Shown in pieces: positions 59,700 through 64,000 of a DNA stretch of 64,000 nt. Origin of the DNA: Pardosa pseudoannulata (taxonomy: Eukaryota > Arthropoda > Arachnida > Araneae > Lycosidae). The translations under genes and the position numbers were made by a program. The notes beneath the pieces were generated by a model, which was given only the letters and a program-made list of their open reading frames with translations, was not told where the DNA came from and made no database searches. Location of the stretch: NCBI GenBank assembly GCA_032207245.1, contig CM063501.1, positions 82,202,965 through 82,266,964 of the forward strand, in the 5' to 3' direction. Position 1 is the first letter of the stretch, and every line of letters starts with the position of its first letter.

Positions 59700-60110
59700 C
59701 AAATCGTGTGTTATTTTAATATTTATTGCCATTAAATAATTACTTTAATGCATATACGATTTGTTAAATAAAAGACTTCTACTAAAAAGACTGGTGTAAA
59801 CTATTGAAGAAAATGTCTTTAAAATTAAATAAATTGAGATTGCAACTTTGGATTTCTTCTTTAATCAGTCAACAGTTCTGACATTTTGTTATTTAATAAT
59901 CTGCCATTAAATAATTACCTTTAATGCAGTTATACGATTAGTTAAATAAAATATGTCAATTTATCTAAATGAATAGTAGTATAACGTATTAAGAGGAAAT
60001 AAAAAAAAGTCTTTAAAATTAATATAACATTCATTCTAACTTTGTATATTCTTCTTTAATTCAGTTCAGCAGTTCATGACATTTTGTGTCAATTAAATTT
60101 CATTTTGTTC
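59700..60110. repeat. Two diverged units of about 185 bp
   Basis: 'gccattaaataattac.tttaatgca' occurs near 59728 and 59912. It is followed in both by 'gttaaataaa', 'aaaatgtctttaaaatta' or a variant, 'cttctttaat.cagt' and 'gttc.gacattttgt'. Confidence 0.65.
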
Positions 60111-60569
60111 AAATATTTTTTGCGTCAAATATATTTATTGTGTGTGGGTAAATTAAGTGGGATAAAGTGGGTAATTTATGGTAGTTTATCAGAAGTTAAG
60201 CACACATATTTGAGACATTGCGTCTCTCGAAAAAACTTGTAAAATTAACTAAAACTATGTTTTAACTCTTTGAAGGTGAGTTCCATTATAAAGAAACAAT
60301 CAATGTCACAATTATTTATAAAAACATAAACGTCATATTCATAAATACTAAATTTGATATACTACAATCGTAAATTTTTAGCTTCATATTAGGATTTTAC
60401 TATTCCATGCTGAATTTTCCTCAAGGAGTTAGTGTTTTGTGGAATTAAAAAGATAACATATACTTTTTTGGCTCTTACGTAAACAATCAAAGAAGGGGGG
60501 GTAAGAGAAATTCAGATGCAGTTGTAGTGTCAAGAATTACATATTGTTCCTAAAACACCGGAGAACAAT
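60111..60569. other. Nothing recognised
   Basis: AT-rich single-copy sequence up to the next TTAA element. Confidence 0.4.
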
Positions 60570-60573
60570 TTAA

Positions 60574-61798
60574 CACTAGATTACGGTGGTCTTTGGATAC
60601 TGAATTACGGCGGGTGTCATTTTGACCCCTTGATAAGATATCTGCATTTCTATATGATATAATATATTTTTAAAAAGAAATTAAAATAATGCAAATTATG
60701 ACATTTACAGTTTATTTAAAGAATATAAGTACTTTGCAGGTATTAGTCAAATATTTGAACAAATTTAAGTATTCCATCGGAAAAATTAATTTTTTTTTCA
60801 TTTTCATGTAGCAAATGTCTGCAGTTACACCTAAGTATTTTTGTAAAAGGATCAACTAAACGATTTACTATTCCTAAACTTCCAAGCACTAAGATTTACT
60901 AAAACAAATGTGGCGTTTAGCATAGGATGTACCTGCATTTTCTTGCAATATATTTTGCAAGGATCTACCAATGTATTTAAAGTATTTCTACTTTCCATAC
61001 AGTTCCATCATAGCATTTCTTTACAAGTGTCAGTCTGAATTACGTTGAATTTCATATTCCTTTTGAGAACATTTGTTCCCGCTTTGACATTGTTAGGTAC
61101 CGCAGAATTTGAACTAGTAGAAACAAATCCATTTGTACTTTCACTTGAGCTAGAGGTGATATTACACTATAAAATAAATTCAGATCACAGATGTTTCATC
61201 TCCATCTTTACTGTAGAATTATTTTATTTCAGAACCGGAATAAGCATCAGATAGTTCTTGTATCAGTTTCATGATTTCTTCATGCGTTAGTCCTTTTTTA
61301 GTCTTTTTAACAAATTCTTGTAATAGAATAATATTTTCCACTAAACTTGTTATGGATAATAAACAAAATTTCTAAGAAAAATCTTTACATGTTCAGCTCA
61401 ACGTTCAGCTCGTAATATCTCTTTTCTGTTTTCTTTCCACAAAGAAAAGTATTGAACATATTTCAAATCATGTGATGGTAGATGTGACTACGAATATCAT
61501 TCTTTTCCTTTGTTTGTATTTTGTTTAGCTGGTGCAAATAAAAATAGTTTACAGAAGTAACAGTGTTCAGATTATACAATGTAATGTATTCGCATTTCTT
61601 TTCTCTTAAAGGAGTCAAAATGACACCTGAAGAATTTCTAGGTGTAATCATTTGTCGATTTTCTTGAAATCTTTACTATTTCGTAAATCACAATGATTTA
61701 GGAAAAGTCGAGAAAGATTAAGATATTTGCAAAAAACATAGAACAGCTGTGGAGATAAAAGTTCGCTAGGTGTCAAAATGACTTCCGTAATTCTAGTG
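60574..61798 (-). mobile_element. TTAA-flanked element, piggyBac-type (family E), 1.2 kb
   Basis: TTAA at 60570-60573 and 61799-61802. Ends are CACTAGATTACGG and the complement of CACTAGAATTACGG. Sixteen bp inside the right TTAA lies GTCAAAATGAC (61772-61782), an inverted repeat. Further copies within GGTGTCATTTTGAC contexts lie near 60638 and 61613. By analogy with the other families the right side is the transposase-start side, so the element reads on the minus strand. There, 61219-61360 encodes a coding-like stretch, VKKTKKGLTHEEIMKLIQEL then SDAYSGSEIK and a stop. It could be an N-terminal piece. The interior is otherwise full of stops. Confidence 0.75.
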
Positions 61799-61802
61799 TT
61801 AA

Positions 61803-62396
61803 GGAAGAGTAAACAGACGCTGCATTCAGATACTGAAATACATGGATTTGATATCTTCATCTATCATTCGTGTTTCTAAATATCTGAGATTTTTAAAGGA
61901 ACTTAAAATATAAAAAATAATTTAATATTTTGCAATGAGGATTAAAATATAAAAAATACTAAAAAAATAAACTGGATTTCAAAATATTTGAGAAGGAAAA
62001 ATAAATAAAATTATGAGATATAAAGTTATTCCTTATTTCATGAATTTTATTTTTTTAAATTTACCTACACCTAAAAAGTATTAAAAGGATAGAATATTTA
62101 TATTCTATAATCTAGGAAGCAGCTCGTCAAATTGTATGTAGTATATGGACTCTATAGTTATAGTATAGAAAGAAATAACTTAGTTACAGGATAACTTTTA
62201 TCGTGACATATTAATTTCATTAATCATGAGTCAGACGCAAAACATATGCAAACCAATGAGTTACAGAGTGCATCCTAGATTATGTGTAGCTCAAGTATCT
62301 TATTAAACATACGAGTGTTTCATTGAAATAAACTTTCAACCACAATTGTTTTGGTGATGTGGTTTTTAGATTGTTTCGTAGCACTACAAACCTATT
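61803..62396. other. Nothing recognised
   Basis: AT-rich single-copy sequence between TTAA elements. Confidence 0.4.
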
Positions 62397-62400
62397 TTAA

Positions 62401-62498
62401 CACACTGTGTGCTGGTACATTTCGCAGTGGAATTGAGAGGGCATTTGGCGAGTAAATTTAGTTATTCAGTTAAATCTCAACAGACCGATATTATTTAA
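62401..62498 (-). mobile_element. Fragment of a family F element (one end), interrupted by family A
   Basis: TTAA (62397-62400) is followed by CACACTGTGTGCTGGT, then ACATTTCGCAG and 'aaatttagttattcagttaaa.ctcaa.aga.cga'. This matches about 95 bp of the right end of family F (52610-52703, reverse complement). It stops at the TTAA (62495-62498) where the family A element begins. The remainder of F is not seen beyond that element. Confidence 0.75.
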
Positions 62499-63050
62499 CC
62501 CCTTCCGGTATGATTTAATAATGAAAAACTGCGCATGAAATAACCATTTAATTTTTATTTAAAAAACTTGTTTCATTTTACAATTCTTACATATTCTTAA
62601 TTAAAATTCACTTTTTACATAGTGTTAAATAATATCAGAAACAGTAAAATTAAGAAAATATCAAAGCAAAACATTAATAAGGTATACAGATAATAGTCTT
62701 CAAGCTAGTGGTACTTTTCAAACAAAGTGCAAAGGAATTCTTAATTGTTTACACCGCCAAGTAGTCTCACTTTTAATTTGATTCTTGTAACACACACGGC
62801 ATTTCTTAGGTTTTCTTTTATTCTGACTCATTAATTTGGCAATGACTTGTACCAAGAAATTCTAAGTAAACAATATGCAATAGTGACTTGTGATTTTCAC
62901 AAGTGATAAAAGTGTTGCCAAATTCAGTACACTAGAAATTTTAAACTAAATTATCATATTTAACAGTAACTTTAATCGCATGACGAGTGTAGCTCGTCAT
63001 TGTGCGGTATGGAATGAAAAACTAATGAGCTAACTCATCATTTTACCGAA
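62499..63050 (-). mobile_element. piggyBac-type non-autonomous element, family A copy 3
   Basis: It starts CCCCTTCCGGTA after TTAA (62495-62498) and ends TTTTACCGAA before TTAA (63051-63054). The outer part of that end has lost several bases compared with copies 1 and 2. Palindrome GACGAGTGTAGCTCGTC (62982-62998) is intact. The terminal-proximal one is decayed ('atgagctaactcat'). The cysteine-rich remnant lies on the minus strand near 62660-62840. It is further damaged by small deletions (in the KRKPTKK region and the FVLK region), so no frame over 60 codons remains. It has the same internal structure as copies 1 and 2, about 552 bp. Confidence 0.9.
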
Positions 63051-63054
63051 TTAA

Positions 63055-64000
63055 ATATGCATTATATTATTTATATGCGTTTATTGTGCTTTTCAATTTT
63101 TAGGCATAAAATAAAACGTAACTCATAATTATGCTTTTTTCTTGTAAAGGACTGTACCGAAATATAACTTAGTATTCTAATTTGATATTTCTAAAACATT
63201 AATAAATAATATTCATTAATATACATAATTTGAGCATAGTAATGTGTATATTTTCACAGATTACAGTGATATTTAACATTTCGCTTAGTTTTTATATTTA
63301 ATGAAAGCTCAAGGTACATATACATGTATAAAAAATTATTACCCCACTAACGATAAAATTAAAGTTTTATTTACTAGTACTTATAAAAGTAAAATAGAAA
63401 TTTCGAATTGTTGAAACTTTATTTACCCTTGCAGAGTCTAAAAAATCTAAATTTTGAATTTTTCAAAAATCAATTTAGAATATATTTATTATTTTCTTCT
63501 AATAATAATAAAAAATAGATTACTTGTATTTTCATAAAATTAAGTTATATTAAGAAAAAGAAACAAAAAAGCCCATGTTCACATCATCCATTTATAATAA
63601 AAATCTTTTGAGAGCGCGCGTTAACCTGTAATTTAAGAATCTTCAAAAAAAAATTTATATGCACTTAATAAGTGTTATCCTTAATTAATCACCGAAAAAG
63701 TTACAAGAGAAGATGCAGTTTATTAAAAGATCAAATCTTAGAAATCTTTAATTTACATATAATATAAAAAAAAAAAATATGATTGAATTTCTGAATTTTC
63801 TTTATGTATCGTAAAATTAATCTACAAATACTAAAAAAAATTTATCAAATACCTTAAGCATGTATTTCTCTATAAAAGTTAAAAAAAAATTCAAAGTATT
63901 TGCATTTTTTCTATTGGATATTTATGCATAAAGAAAAAAAAAAAATAGTTTTATATCATTATAGTCATCAGACTTCGCTAAATTTTAGAAACCTTTTTTG
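63055..64000. other. Nothing recognised
   Basis: Very AT-rich single-copy sequence to the window end, without a gene, repeat or RNA that I can support. Confidence 0.4.

Overview
The window is AT-rich eukaryotic nuclear DNA. It carries tRNA-derived SINEs, TTAA-flanked piggyBac-type elements, a Tc1/mariner relic, MITEs, a probable solo LTR, microsatellites and one 100-base assembly gap inside a CA repeat. The composition and transposon mix suggest an arthropod. A spider or other chelicerate is my guess, but nothing seen proves it. No intact cellular gene was found, and no open frame matches a conserved cellular protein family I recognise. The stretch reads as intergenic or long-intron DNA. The only hint of a host exon is a weak promoter/exon candidate near 25.8-25.9 kb.

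Layout. 0-4.7 kb holds two local tandem arrays (units about 275 and 265 bp), one interrupted by a SINE and two MITEs. 4.7-12 kb is mostly featureless, with a coding-like island (8.8-9.1 kb) and long AT microsatellites. 12-16.1 kb is a three-unit array of about 1.37 kb units. 18.9-19.6 kb is a MITE cluster. 21-22 kb is a dead Tc1-like transposase. 24.9-25.75 kb is an island less AT-rich than its surroundings. 27.7-31.8 kb holds three copies of one SINE family plus two piggyBac-type ends. 37.3-49.5 kb is an array of about 1.47 kb units, broken up by piggyBac-type elements, a 558-bp insertion, a MITE and a solo LTR. 52.75-57.2 kb is a four-unit array of about 1.15 kb units, followed by a decayed array of about 204 bp units (58.2-59.65 kb). 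60.6-63.05 kb holds two more TTAA elements.

The most notable signal is a set of up to ten TTAA-associated families. They have unrelated terminal sequences but a common end: TTAA, then exactly 16 bp, then a palindrome of about 11-17 bp. The same spacing exists at the left end of the classical Trichoplusia piggyBac (13-bp repeat, 3-bp spacer, internal palindromic repeat). The palindrome sequence differs from family to family. Two families retain recognisable C-terminal cysteine-rich transposase remnants and two retain possible N-terminal fragments, so this looks like a graveyard of many piggyBac lineages, each with its own palindromic binding site. Several elements are nested, which gives a relative order of events.
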